Below are positions 28,119-37,479 of a DNA stretch of 64,000 nt, piece after piece. The position numbers and the translations under genes are program-made. The notes under the pieces were generated by a model. That model ran no database searches, was not told where the DNA came from, and saw only the letters and a program-made list of their open reading frames with translations. Source of the DNA: Baia soyae (lineage in GTDB: Bacteria > Bacillota > Bacilli > Thermoactinomycetales > Thermoactinomycetaceae); the NCBI RefSeq assembly GCF_004341445.1, contig NZ_SLXV01000009.1, positions 1 through 64,000 of the forward strand, given 5' to 3'. How positions within the stretch are numbered: the stretch's first letter is position 1; each line of letters begins with the position of its first letter.

Positions 28119-30455
28119 TTAACTAATATGAGTCTCTTTATATAAGCCTTCGTCCACACCAGCCAAGAATCGACTTACTTCGCCTCTACTACAGAGATAC
28201 AGCTCATGCATTGCCCTTGTACAAGCTGTGTAAAAAAGCTTCCTTTCCTCGTCTCGATGATAGCACCGATCGGAAGCGTCATATAAAATAACGGCATCAA
28301 ACTCGATTCCCTTTGATAAATACGTTGGGATGATAATAATTCCTTGTGCAAAGGATAGCGTAGCTTTCTTAATGAATGAGACCGGAATCTCATCTTGAAA
28401 CTTCTCATATACATGTTCACATTCTTGATGATCCTTACAAATAATCGCGATGGATTTATGTCCCCGCTCCTGAAGTTCCGAAATCCATTGGTAAATTTGC
28501 TGATGATGCTCCTGTTCATCTGAAACTTGTGCTAAAACAGGTAGTTTACCAGATCGATCAAATGGCTCTATCTTCTCCCCACCTATTAATAACTGCTGAG
28601 TAAACTCCCCAATCTGCTTCGTCGAACGATAGCTTTTGGTTAAAACGAATTTCTCGATGTATTCCCCTTCAAATAAGGCACAAATCAGCTCAACACCTAC
28701 TCCATCCACTGTATGTGCGTAGATAGATTGATTCAAGTCACCTAGAACCGTCATCTTGCTCCGGGGGAATAGTCGGCGAAGAAAGGCGTATTGGAACGGG
28801 GAATAATCCTGCGATTCATCAATAAAGACATGACGAATCTTCGTGTTCATTTGGAAGCCTTGTAGCAGTGCTTTAAAATAGACATACGGAGTTGCATCTT
28901 CATAAGGTAGTGTTCTGCTATCTAAATGTTCCACTGTTTGCTTCGCAACAGTCTGAAATCCCGAGATCAGCTCTTGCTGGGTAAATAGTTGTCGATATGT
29001 CCCAAGCACATCCACAAAAGTGAAGTTCTCAATCCCTTTGCGAAGCGGTTTCGTCAGATCTCTCAGCAACAACTGGGCAAGCAATGCTCTTTCCCGATCA
29101 AAGTCATCAAACGTAGAGTCCGTAAAGCCTTTCTCCTTCTGTAAGCGCTGATGGACCCGATAGTACGCCTCGTTATCGAGTAGTTCGATTTCTTCATCCA
29201 CCCAATCCGCTTTACGCTCACTTACTTCAAACTGGCGCAACTGCTTTAGAATCCACTCCGCAGTCAATTTCAATCGATTCGGAATCGGTAACTTCCGATC
29301 ATAGTCATAAAAATGCTTTTCTATCTCCTGCTTGGATACAATGATTCGATCTCGGAACGCTAGGTCTTGGAACCGCAAATCTTCTTGACCTAGTTGCTCA
29401 ATATATTGCTCAATCAGCTCTAAAAATGACATACCCGCTTTCCAGCGAATCCCCGCCATCCGGGTGTGATAGCCATCTTGATCCGTTTGCGATAAAGTGT
29501 ACTCCATTAAGCTAAACGGATCTTCCACCTCCAAGTCCGCTCCAACTTGATGCTCTAAATACTCTTGGAATGTGGTTTGTTGCATGTTTTCTTCTCCCAA
29601 ATCAGGTAACACCGTCGCAATGTAGCTATTAAACATCGCATTTGGAGAGAATAGAAGAATTTGATCCGCACTCAAGGTGTCTCGATGCCGATACAGTAAA
29701 TAGGCAACTCGTTGTAAGGCTGCAGACGTTTTCCCACTGCCTGCCGCACCTTGAACGATGAGAAGCTTACTTTTTTCATCTCGAATAATCTGGTTTTGCT
29801 CTCGCTGAATCGTCCCCACGATGCTCTTCATTTGTGAGTCAGAATTTTGCCCTAGCACTTCTTGAAGCAGTTCGTCTCCAATCGTAACTCCTGTATCAAA
29901 CATACTTTGAATTTGTCCACGGCGAATGAGAAATTGCCTCTTAAGCTCCATCTCCCCTGAAATCCGTCCATCCAAGGTCTGATAGCATGCTGATCCTGGC
30001 GTGCAATCATAATACATACTAGAGATCGGGGCTCGCCAATCATAGATGAGAAATTCATCCGTTTCATCATCATAAAAAGAAGCGATCCCGATATAGATTG
30101 CCTCTGTCTCTTGCGCCGCACCACCCTCTTCTTCGCGAAAATCAATCCGTCCAAAATAGGGATTATCCTGAAGACGACGAAGAATTTTTCCTTGCTTATG
30201 CATGAGACGATGCGATCTCTCCCGCTCAGACAAAACCTCTGCTTGCTGTTTCATACTAGCCGCTGTTTCAATCGCATCATCTGGATCTTCCAAGTTAACC
30301 GAAACATCTTCCCAAAATCGGTTTCGAATATCCACAATCTCAGAGCGTACTCCACCAGCCTCTTCTCCAAGAGATTGCTCCTTCTTTCTCACTTCCTCCG
30401 TCACTTGCTCTACTCTATCTTGTTCTTGATTCCATTCAGGATGATTCCTATTCAT
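28119..30455 (-). CDS. helD: RNA polymerase recycling motor ATPase HelD
   Basis: 778 residues from ATG 30455 (GGAGGG upstream; the 15-codon extension to 30500 lacks support). Superfamily I UvrD-like helicase without nucleic-acid unwinding role: HelD removes RNA polymerase from stalled or post-termination complexes. The N-terminal arm is a coiled coil (QDRVEQVTEEVRKKEQS), Walker A GAAGSGKTSAAL near residue 237, 'YDWRAPISSMYY' signature of HelD proteins, DESQDYSPFQ motif II and the C-terminal KGIEFDAVILYDA / YTACTRAMHELYL motifs. Confidence 0.93.
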   Translation of the reverse strand: MNRNHPEWNQEQDRVEQVTEEVRKKEQSLGEEAGGVRSEIVDIRNRFWEDVSVNLEDPDDAIETAASMKQQAEVLSERERSHRLMHKQGKILRRLQDNPYFGRIDFREEEGGAAQETEAIYIGIASFYDDETDEFLIYDWRAPISSMYYDCTPGSACYQTLDGRISGEMELKRQFLIRRGQIQSMFDTGVTIGDELLQEVLGQNSDSQMKSIVGTIQREQNQIIRDEKSKLLIVQGAAGSGKTSAALQRVAYLLYRHRDTLSADQILLFSPNAMFNSYIATVLPDLGEENMQQTTFQEYLEHQVGADLEVEDPFSLMEYTLSQTDQDGYHTRMAGIRWKAGMSFLELIEQYIEQLGQEDLRFQDLAFRDRIIVSKQEIEKHFYDYDRKLPIPNRLKLTAEWILKQLRQFEVSERKADWVDEEIELLDNEAYYRVHQRLQKEKGFTDSTFDDFDRERALLAQLLLRDLTKPLRKGIENFTFVDVLGTYRQLFTQQELISGFQTVAKQTVEHLDSRTLPYEDATPYVYFKALLQGFQMNTKIRHVFIDESQDYSPFQYAFLRRLFPRSKMTVLGDLNQSIYAHTVDGVGVELICALFEGEYIEKFVLTKSYRSTKQIGEFTQQLLIGGEKIEPFDRSGKLPVLAQVSDEQEHHQQIYQWISELQERGHKSIAIICKDHQECEHVYEKFQDEIPVSFIKKATLSFAQGIIIIPTYLSKGIEFDAVILYDASDRCYHRDEERKLFYTACTRAMHELYLCSRGEVSRFLAGVDEGLYKETHIS

Positions 30456-30613
30456 AACATCCCTCCAAAAAAGTTTGTGATAAACAGTTGACAACTCCAT
30501 TTTTAACTGATAAGATATAATAGAGTAAAACCATAGTAAAATGATGAATCCAATTTATTGGCATTTCTCATTTTACTATGGTTTTAGTTGCGAATCAAGA
30601 TTTTATTTATCAC

Positions 30614-30645
30614 GAAGAGTCCTGCCCTATGAAGGGTAGGACTTC
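30614..30645 (-). terminator. Terminator after DUF4309 lipoprotein gene
   Basis: AGTCCTNCCC / GGGNAGGACT hairpin. Closely similar to the terminator at 34831-34873. Confidence 0.65.
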
Positions 30646-30650
30646 ATGAT

Positions 30651-31643
30651 TTAATCTTCTTTTGATTCACGATATAACCTTACATAAATCACTTGTTTGG
30701 TTTTCGTATTGTGCAAGAAAAAGAGATGATTTTCTTGTCCATACTGATCTTTGATGGTATAGGTGGCTGCAGCTGTATTTGGAGCATCTTTAGAAGTGTC
30801 ATTGATTTCAGTCGGTTTCCCAATTTCTTTTATCACCTGATCGATTTTTAACTTCTTGTAATCAGGACGGTAAGAAGTAATCTCCACTACTTTATCAACG
30901 GAACCTAACGAAATATCTGTGTGATATTTTTCATACATTAGAACTGGACCAGACGAATCATCCTTCGGTTCTCCCCATAATTCAAAGAGTAATTTTTTAC
31001 TTGTTCCAATCCCTAGATCTTTAGGTAAATAAGGGAGGGTTCCCTTTTTAGCTGATCTGAGTATCGTTGTCGCTAAATCTGTTTGAGTATTGATATCGTA
31101 CATGGGAACGATATAATAATAGGTCATTCGAAGATTATTTGAATCCTTTTTGTCCGGGACTTCAAAGCCGAAATAAATCTGATAGTTCCCTGCCTGATAA
31201 TATACGACATGCTTTCCGTCTTCTGTATATTCATCCATAGGATTGCCCATCGTTTGAATCACATCTGTCAAGGGAATCTGTTCTAAGCGAGGATCATCGC
31301 AACTGATCCGGTTTACCTTCTTTTGATCGTTAACTGAAAACTCGATCTTTCTTTTTGTGTAAAATAGAACATCTGGATAATTAGGATCTTCAACGGGCTG
31401 TCCCCACTTCTGAATAATCGTTGCTTTCTCTGTACGAATGCTAAAATCGCTATTGATTACTTTTCCCACTCGTGCTAGCTGAACGATCTCTTTTACAGTT
31501 TTTATAGATGTTGAGCTTTCATCTACTGGAGAATCGATCACTTTGATTTGATTCTCAGATGGTGCTGTTCCTATATCACAACCAGCAAAGGCGAATGCGC
31601 TCACTAAAAGGATCAGATAGGGCCATCTTTTTTTAAGATTCAT
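30651..31643 (-). CDS. Lipoprotein with tandem DUF4309/YjgB-like domains
   Basis: 330 residues from ATG 31643 (GGGAG upstream). Lipobox FAGC (Cys ~22). Two related domains: a diverged one (~45-185) and a well-conserved C-terminal one (~190-325) containing ILRSAKKGTLPYLPKDLGIG, the YHTDISL strand, and TSYRPDYKKLKIDQVIKEIGKPT. It overlaps the end of the sensor kinase gene by 11 bp, so it belongs to the regulator-kinase operon and may assist sensing. The C-terminal domain is ~80-90% identical to the separate gene at 34026-34679. Confidence 0.75.
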   Translation of the reverse strand: MNLKKRWPYLILLVSAFAFAGCDIGTAPSENQIKVIDSPVDESSTSIKTVKEIVQLARVGKVINSDFSIRTEKATIIQKWGQPVEDPNYPDVLFYTKRKIEFSVNDQKKVNRISCDDPRLEQIPLTDVIQTMGNPMDEYTEDGKHVVYYQAGNYQIYFGFEVPDKKDSNNLRMTYYYIVPMYDINTQTDLATTILRSAKKGTLPYLPKDLGIGTSKKLLFELWGEPKDDSSGPVLMYEKYHTDISLGSVDKVVEITSYRPDYKKLKIDQVIKEIGKPTEINDTSKDAPNTAAATYTIKDQYGQENHLFFLHNTKTKQVIYVRLYRESKED

Positions 31644-33123
31644 CGTGGATACTCCCTTGTACGTGCTCATCTGTATAAAGAGGAAATGAAACACAAATCG
31701 TCGTTCCTTTTCCCTCCGTTTCGATCAAGTGAATCGTTCCTGCTTGATTTTCTACTAATTTTTTCACTAAGGCCAATCCAAGCCCAGTTCCCCCAAATTC
31801 CTTAGATCGATCCTTGTTGACTGTATAAAAGGGCTCGAACACCTTTTCTTTCATCTCTAAGGGAATACCGATTCCAGTATCGCTTACCTGTATCCATACC
31901 CTCTGATGATCTACATAGCTTTTCACAACAATTTTCCCATGAGGCTCATTATATTTAATGGCATTATCTAATAAGTTAATAAAAATATGAGTGAGATTTT
32001 CTTGATCTGCCCAGATAACGGCTGACTCTAGGTCTGTGTCCAAACGTAATCCATACTTTTGTGCTTTGATACGAATTCGTTCACATAACTCTTCGAGGAT
32101 TTTTTTTACCTCTACCTGCTCCATTTGTGATTCAAAATCATATTTTTCTATGGTAGCTAGGTGAAGGATTTTTTCTACCATCTTAACTAAACGATTTGTC
32201 TCTTTTTGAATGTTCTCTTTAGCGTCTTCCCATAACTCCGGATCATCTGAATACATTTCAATTAATTCTAAATAAGCCATGATCACGGTAAGAGGTGTTT
32301 TAAATTCATGTGTAACATTACCGATGAACTGCTTTTGTTGCTCATCCAACCCTCTTAATTTGTTTACAGCTAACTCCAGTTTTTCTTGCTCTTCCTCCAT
32401 GGTAGAGATATTTTTTTCAATTTCGCTACTCATATAATAAATCCCTTGACTTAGTGTTCCTAATTCATCTTTCCTTTGAAGCGGTGGTTTCGAGATGTAC
32501 TGACCGATCTTAATTTGTTCTGTTGTTTTTTCCAGCTTCAAGATCCCAACAGCTAGACGATTAAAATAAACATAACCTACTAGAAAGCTAAAGATCAGAA
32601 CACCGCCTCCTATACGATAGAAAAGGGATTCGGTTCTGTTGTAATAATCCAAACTCTCTTTTAATGAATAATGAAACTGAATGACACCGATTTGTTCCTT
32701 TATATCATGTAGAGGCGTAAAAAAAGAAAGAGTATCTCCATCTATTTGATAAACCGTTTGCCCCTTTAACGCGTAAGGTAGAATGTTTGTTAGATTGATT
32801 TTACTAGCAGTGGGTAGGGAATTACCTATCTCTTTTCCATTTTGATCGTATAAAATCACATGCATTCCACTTGTTAATCCTAGTTGTCTTGCTAGTTCCT
32901 TTCCTCTCTCAGTAAGATACTGTTTAGACTCTCGAGGATCTGTAAAAGTAGCTTGTCGTATATATAGATTAGCAGCTTTACCCTGCCGACGTAATTCTTG
33001 TTCATACTGCTTTTGTTGATCGGTTCGCATCCCATGCAGAATCAATATACTTAATACACTTACCGTTAGTAGTAAAAGCATAGCAAGAAATAGACTAAGC
33101 TTAATCTTGATACTTACTCTCAT
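31633..33123 (-). CDS. Two-component sensor histidine kinase, extracellular sensing domain
   Basis: 496 residues. Membrane helix ~9-31, extracellular domain ~32-165, second helix ~168-188, HAMP ~190-245, HisKA with phospho-His in GNVTHEFKTPL (~270), HATPase with N box FINLLDNAIKY, G1 VSDTGIGIP, F box FEPFYTV and G2 GGTGLGLALVKK. Sits 4 bp overlapped behind its response regulator. Domain layout differs from Bce-type kinases, so it is not obviously the sensor for the nearby ABC transporter. Confidence 0.92.
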   Translation of the reverse strand: MRVSIKIKLSLFLAMLLLLTVSVLSILILHGMRTDQQKQYEQELRRQGKAANLYIRQATFTDPRESKQYLTERGKELARQLGLTSGMHVILYDQNGKEIGNSLPTASKINLTNILPYALKGQTVYQIDGDTLSFFTPLHDIKEQIGVIQFHYSLKESLDYYNRTESLFYRIGGGVLIFSFLVGYVYFNRLAVGILKLEKTTEQIKIGQYISKPPLQRKDELGTLSQGIYYMSSEIEKNISTMEEEQEKLELAVNKLRGLDEQQKQFIGNVTHEFKTPLTVIMAYLELIEMYSDDPELWEDAKENIQKETNRLVKMVEKILHLATIEKYDFESQMEQVEVKKILEELCERIRIKAQKYGLRLDTDLESAVIWADQENLTHIFINLLDNAIKYNEPHGKIVVKSYVDHQRVWIQVSDTGIGIPLEMKEKVFEPFYTVNKDRSKEFGGTGLGLALVKKLVENQAGTIHLIETEGKGTTICVSFPLYTDEHVQGSIHDES

Positions 33124-33812
33124 GTTAGATCTCCAGAAGCCTTATATCCGACTTTGTATACTGTGTGGATAAGCTTTTGGTAAGGGTCACCCAGTTTTTT
33201 TCGCAATCGTTGAATATGAATATCCACCGTTCGAGTTCCTCCCGCATAATCCATCGCCCATACTACATTCAATAATTGTTCTCTCGTATATACTCGTTCT
33301 AAGTTAGAAAATAGCAATAATAACAAATCAAACTCTTTTAAAGTCAGATCTAACGGCTTTCCACAAAGAATAGCCTTTCTCTGCTTGGTATGAATCCTTA
33401 GATCATGGACCTGTATTTCTTCCTCGTCTTTCATAAGTGATCTACTTTTATCTAGTCTTCTTAAGATGACCCTAACTCGTGATAATAACTCCTTGATATG
33501 AAAAGGTTTAGTGACATAGTCATCTGCTCCTAGCTCCAACCCCAATATTTTATCAACCAGATCATTCTTTGCGGTTAACAAAATAATTCCTAAATCGTTA
33601 TAACCCTGTAGTTCTTTACAAACATCGAAGCCATTCTTTTTCGGCATCATCACATCTAAAATAACTAGTTGAGGATGGAACAAGGAGATTTTTTGTAATG
33701 CCTCTTCTCCATCAAAGGCAGTCTCCACCGTATATCCCTCTCGTTCAAGAGCATACGCAATTGCTTTTGTAATGTTCTTTTCATCATCTGCTACCAATAT
33801 TTTTGCCTGCAT
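33120..33812 (-). CDS. OmpR/PhoB-family response regulator
   Basis: 230 residues. Receiver domain 1-120 (acidic pair DDE, phospho-Asp in VILDVMMP at ~53, Thr in LLTA, Lys in VTKPF) and C-terminal winged helix ending GTRTVDIHIQRLRKKLGDP. First gene of regulator-kinase-lipoprotein operon. AGAGGG precedes the ATG. Confidence 0.95.
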   Translation of the reverse strand: MQAKILVADDEKNITKAIAYALEREGYTVETAFDGEEALQKISLFHPQLVILDVMMPKKNGFDVCKELQGYNDLGIILLTAKNDLVDKILGLELGADDYVTKPFHIKELLSRVRVILRRLDKSRSLMKDEEEIQVHDLRIHTKQRKAILCGKPLDLTLKEFDLLLLLFSNLERVYTREQLLNVVWAMDYAGGTRTVDIHIQRLRKKLGDPYQKLIHTVYKVGYKASGDLT

Positions 33813-33965
33813 ATTCTAATCCCTCTTTATTGATAAGACCTCATATTAAGTTACAATCTCTCGATATTCTCATATATTCTTTCTACAGCATAGTCTATTT
33901 TTTGTTTTGATCATACTTTTTACACACGAAGCCAAATCGTCGATCGCTTGGCTATCTGACCAGAC

Positions 33966-34006
33966 AAAATAAAATCACCTGCCACCTGTATTGGATAGGT
34001 GGCAGG
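33966..34006 (-). terminator. Terminator of short DUF4309 gene
   Basis: CCTGCCACCT / AGGTGGCAGG perfect 10-bp stem followed by TGATTTTATTTTG on the minus strand. Confidence 0.8.
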
Positions 34007-34025
34007 CATACTACGTTTTTCTTCT

Positions 34026-34679
34026 TTATTTCTTGATTTGATCTGCTTTGGATTCAACGTATAATCTTACATAAATCACTTGTTTGCTTTTCGTATTGTG
34101 CAAGAAAATGAGATGATTTTCATCTCCAAACTGATCTTTGATGGTATAGGTGGCTTCAGCTGTATTTGGAGCATCTTTCGAAGTGTCTTGGATTTTAGTC
34201 GGTTTTCCAATTTCTTTCATCACCTGATCGATTTTTAACTTCTTGTAATCAGGACGGTAAGACGTAATCTGCACTACTTTATCAGTGGAATCTAACTCAA
34301 TTTCTGTGTGATATTTTCCATATATTAGATATGGACCGGAAGAACCATCATCGTCTTTTCCCCATAATTGAAAGATTAATTCATTGCTTGTTCCAATCCC
34401 TAGATCTTTTGGTAAATAAGGGAGGGTTCCCTTTTTAGCTGATTTGAGTATGCTTGTGGCTAAACCTGTTTGAGTATAGGGCTTTGATCCTTGCTTTAAT
34501 TCTTCTTTTGAAGAAAGTACTGCTGGCGTTGCTTTGTCGGTAACCGGTTGTGTAGTCTCTTGAATCGCTACTTGCTGACCCTGATTCGGAAGGTTTTTTG
34601 CATCAACTTGTGGATTACACACACTTAGTAATGCGATAGATAAGACCGCACTCGCTAAAATAAAGACAGGCTTCTTCAT
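34026..34679 (-). CDS. Secreted DUF4309/YjgB-family protein
   Basis: 217 residues. Signal peptide ~1-27 (ILASAVLSIALLSVCNPQVDA; signal peptidase I site after VDA likely), Gln/Thr-rich linker, then one DUF4309 domain (~70-210). Paralogue of the C-terminal domain of the lipoprotein at 30651-31643, with very high nucleotide identity over ~400 bp (for example both contain TTTGATGGTATAGGTGGC on the plus strand). It has its own ribosome site and terminator and lies just upstream of the regulator gene. Function unknown. Confidence 0.75.
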   Translation of the reverse strand: MKKPVFILASAVLSIALLSVCNPQVDAKNLPNQGQQVAIQETTQPVTDKATPAVLSSKEELKQGSKPYTQTGLATSILKSAKKGTLPYLPKDLGIGTSNELIFQLWGKDDDGSSGPYLIYGKYHTEIELDSTDKVVQITSYRPDYKKLKIDQVMKEIGKPTKIQDTSKDAPNTAEATYTIKDQFGDENHLIFLHNTKSKQVIYVRLYVESKADQIKK

Positions 34680-34830
34680 TTTTTGTTCCCCCTAAATATA
34701 GTAAATCAACCAAAACTCATAGGATGGTGTGATTTCTCTTGGTGACAAGGATCAGTATAGGGGGAGGTTATTTCCAAGTAACAAACGACTTATTTCAGAG
34801 TTGTAAACAATCGAAAGAATGGAGATTCAG

Positions 34831-34873
34831 CACAAAAGAGTCCTGTCCCCATGAAGGGTAGGACTCTTTTGTG
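34831..34873 (-). terminator. Terminator of bceA-bceB-34906 operon
   Basis: CACAAAAGAGTCCT / AGGACTCTTTTGTG, 14-bp perfect stem. Confidence 0.85.
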
Positions 34874-34905
34874 TGTTATCAGGGACTTTAGCTAATCCCG
34901 GATCT

Positions 34906-35511
34906 CTATTTTGTAGAGAAAGTAGAAGCGGATGTAATGTTCGCAACTTCACTTCTCTTCGGCCATTCCAGCTCACTAAAGTGAAAAATCCCCATGGTTT
35001 TTTCGTCTCCTTCGACGCTTACCCACACGGACGGATCAACGATAGCGAACATATCGGCAAATTGCCGACTCCCACCGATAATCACATTTCCTTGATAGGA
35101 GACATTCCCTTTCGAGCTACTTTTAAGCTGAAGATTATCTACCTTTGTTTTGGCAAAGAGGCTGCCTGTTTCACTGGAAACGGCAGGCAGGGAAGCAATC
35201 GGGTTTGTCGTAACATTATCTGCTTCTACCTTCTCCCACGCACCTCGTTTGAGTAATTTGTCGGCACTCGCCTTATCCATGACCAATACTTTCTTCTCAT
35301 TCACTGTTGCTATTTTTACTTTGAACGTTTCACTTGAGACTAAATCAGACTTGAACTGCTTTATATCTGCCTCTACTTGTGTCTGATCCCCTATCACAAC
35401 AGCGGCATTTTCAATCCCAAACACATGTTGAAGGGGTGCTTTAAAGAAGAAATAGCCACATAAAACGATGACAACAAACGATATGCTACCGATTATGGTT
35501 ACTTTTTTCAT
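34906..35511 (-). CDS. Unrecognised membrane-anchored protein in a Bce-type transporter operon
   Basis: 201 residues: one N-terminal membrane helix (VTIIGSISFVVIVLCGYFFF) and an extracytoplasmic ~170-residue domain rich in Lys, Ser and Val (for example EADIKQFKSDLVSSETFKVK and the IGGSRQFADMF segment). No family recognised. It starts 30 bp after bceB and shares the terminator, so it is the third gene of the transporter operon. In Bacillus the Bce-like yxdLM genes are also followed by a small exported protein (YxeA), so an accessory role in peptide-antibiotic response is a reasonable guess only. Confidence 0.6.
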   Translation of the reverse strand: MKKVTIIGSISFVVIVLCGYFFFKAPLQHVFGIENAAVVIGDQTQVEADIKQFKSDLVSSETFKVKIATVNEKKVLVMDKASADKLLKRGAWEKVEADNVTTNPIASLPAVSSETGSLFAKTKVDNLQLKSSSKGNVSYQGNVIIGGSRQFADMFAIVDPSVWVSVEGDEKTMGIFHFSELEWPKRSEVANITSASTFSTK

Positions 35512-35541
35512 GGTCCGGCTCCTTGATTCATAAATTTAGAT

Positions 35542-37479
35542 TTACACCATGACTCGTTTCAGCTGGCGTAAATAAAGCATTCTAACGATTAAAAAGAAGA
35601 TAAATTGTAGCGCAAAGAAAAAGCCGATAGCCGTAAGCACAGGTGTATATAGCGTTGTAAACTGTAATATATGATTTAACGTGGACAAGCCAACTACGGA
35701 CTGTAGTCCAGCCACCACGATAGGGATAAAGAATAGACTCGCAATCTGGATCGTGGATGCTCTTATCATTTCTTTAGGGCTTAACCCGATTTTTGATAAT
35801 CCGTGATAAATACGCTGATCTTGATTTAAATCCGTATAAAACTTAAAGTGTAAAAAGCTTGCAATGGAAACAGCGAAGACAGCGGCAATAAAAATCCCGA
35901 TAAACATGTACATTTGCGTAGCTTGCTTGGATAAGAAATACTCTGGCGCTCTGGCAAGTAAAGCTCCCGTCCATTCCCCAGACTCTCTCTTGCTTTCCAT
36001 TTCTTCTTTGAATTTCAAGCCCATTTTCACTTCAGCTGAACTAGCATTTGGAAGACGTTCACGAGGCCAATCTGGAACGAAATAATTCACTTCAAGCCCT
36101 TCATGATCTTCGGGATTTGCTTTTAGAGCGACCTTTTTTAATGTTTGATAAGTAGCATCCGAAACCACAAGTACTCCTGTCGGAAAGACAAGTCTACTCT
36201 CCTTTTGTTCCACTACAGAAAGCTGGAGATTTCCTTCTTTTAATGAAAGTTGCTTCAGTTGTTTCAGTTTTTTGCTCATCACTTCCATATCTTTTTCAGG
36301 AGAAGTGACTATAACGGCTTCGTCGTTTTTTAAACTCCTTATTTTTTCTGATTTGTCCACACGCATCAATTGATTGTAGTCAGATTCCTTCAAGACGGTG
36401 TGATATGAATCTTTAAACCCTACACTTACATTGCTAATCATGATTTTTTCAAACTTTAAACCCACTTGATTCAGTTCTTTGTCAATCTTGGCGACCTCTG
36501 CCTTCCATTTATCCTCTGGACCACCATTTGCGTAATACTTAAATGCAAATGGATTGTTCGTAAAGCTCTCTGCATTTTGTTGTTCATAAGCAAGCACGAC
36601 TCCAGCAAAAGTACACGCAAATGTGGTTAAGATCGTAACCATAAAGAACATGCGGGCATTATCTTTCATTTTATAAGCCATTTCAGATAACCAAATGAGG
36701 TTTGTTTTTCGCCAGAAGAAAAGACGATTTTTCTTAAGCAAGCGAATGACTAGTACACTTAGCTGTGAAAATAAGAAATAGGTCCCAATCACTCCCAAAA
36801 GGAGAATGATGATTAACTTTAATCGATCCATTTCTTGTTTCATAAAATAGATCACACCTGCGAGGCAGAAAACCGATAAAAGCGATAAGAAAATCGAGGT
36901 AGTTGGCTCAGACTTAGGTTGATTCGTGCCGAGTAATAACTCTAGCACTCTTTTTTTCCGCACCATGAGTAAAGACAAAAAAGAAATGACGATAAATAGT
37001 CCGAGGAAAGCGACACTCGTAAGACCGATTGCCTTCCATGGTAGATAGAGCGGAAGTCTCTTCATCTCTAGCATTTTGGCAGATAGAAGAAAAAATCCTT
37101 TGGCAAGTAGACTGCCACTCCCTATTCCCGCTAAAAGAGATGCCGTGCCGATGATCATATTCTCCCAGATGATCAGCTTATTAATTTGACTCGCTTTCGC
37201 ACCATGCATCGTTAAGATGCCAAACTCTTTTTTCCGTGCTTTTAAAAAAGAACTAATCGAATAAAGGACAAAGAGAAAAGCAAGGAAGAAGATGATATAT
37301 TCAGCTGCTTCCATGGCAAGTGCTGTTGTTTTTCCTACTCCGCTTGTCATATCAGGATGAAAAATAAACATAGCGTAAACAAAGAAAATCGTTACGGCGA
37401 AGGTACTGCTTAAGAAATAAGCAGAGTAAGCACGTGCATTTCGTTTGACATTACGAAACGCGAACTGACGAAAGTTCAT
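35542..37479 (-). CDS. bceB: BceB-type ABC transporter permease
   Basis: 645 residues from ATG 37479, overlapping the ATPase gene by 29 bp. Ten membrane helices as in BceB: FtsX-like repeats at both ends and a large extracellular domain of ~210 residues between helices 7 and 8 (about 305-515), the hallmark of peptide-antibiotic detoxification/sensing permeases. N-terminus MNFRQFAFRNVKRNARAYSA is shared almost exactly with the second copy at 55230. Confidence 0.88.
   Translation of the reverse strand: MNFRQFAFRNVKRNARAYSAYFLSSTFAVTIFFVYAMFIFHPDMTSGVGKTTALAMEAAEYIIFFLAFLFVLYSISSFLKARKKEFGILTMHGAKASQINKLIIWENMIIGTASLLAGIGSGSLLAKGFFLLSAKMLEMKRLPLYLPWKAIGLTSVAFLGLFIVISFLSLLMVRKKRVLELLLGTNQPKSEPTTSIFLSLLSVFCLAGVIYFMKQEMDRLKLIIILLLGVIGTYFLFSQLSVLVIRLLKKNRLFFWRKTNLIWLSEMAYKMKDNARMFFMVTILTTFACTFAGVVLAYEQQNAESFTNNPFAFKYYANGGPEDKWKAEVAKIDKELNQVGLKFEKIMISNVSVGFKDSYHTVLKESDYNQLMRVDKSEKIRSLKNDEAVIVTSPEKDMEVMSKKLKQLKQLSLKEGNLQLSVVEQKESRLVFPTGVLVVSDATYQTLKKVALKANPEDHEGLEVNYFVPDWPRERLPNASSAEVKMGLKFKEEMESKRESGEWTGALLARAPEYFLSKQATQMYMFIGIFIAAVFAVSIASFLHFKFYTDLNQDQRIYHGLSKIGLSPKEMIRASTIQIASLFFIPIVVAGLQSVVGLSTLNHILQFTTLYTPVLTAIGFFFALQFIFFLIVRMLYLRQLKRVMV

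Noticed and set aside
31633-33812. BceRS pair for the transporter at 35542-38224
   Set aside because: The kinase has a ~130-residue extracellular sensor domain and HAMP, unlike the loopless Bce kinases, and is separated by terminators and a DUF4309 gene.
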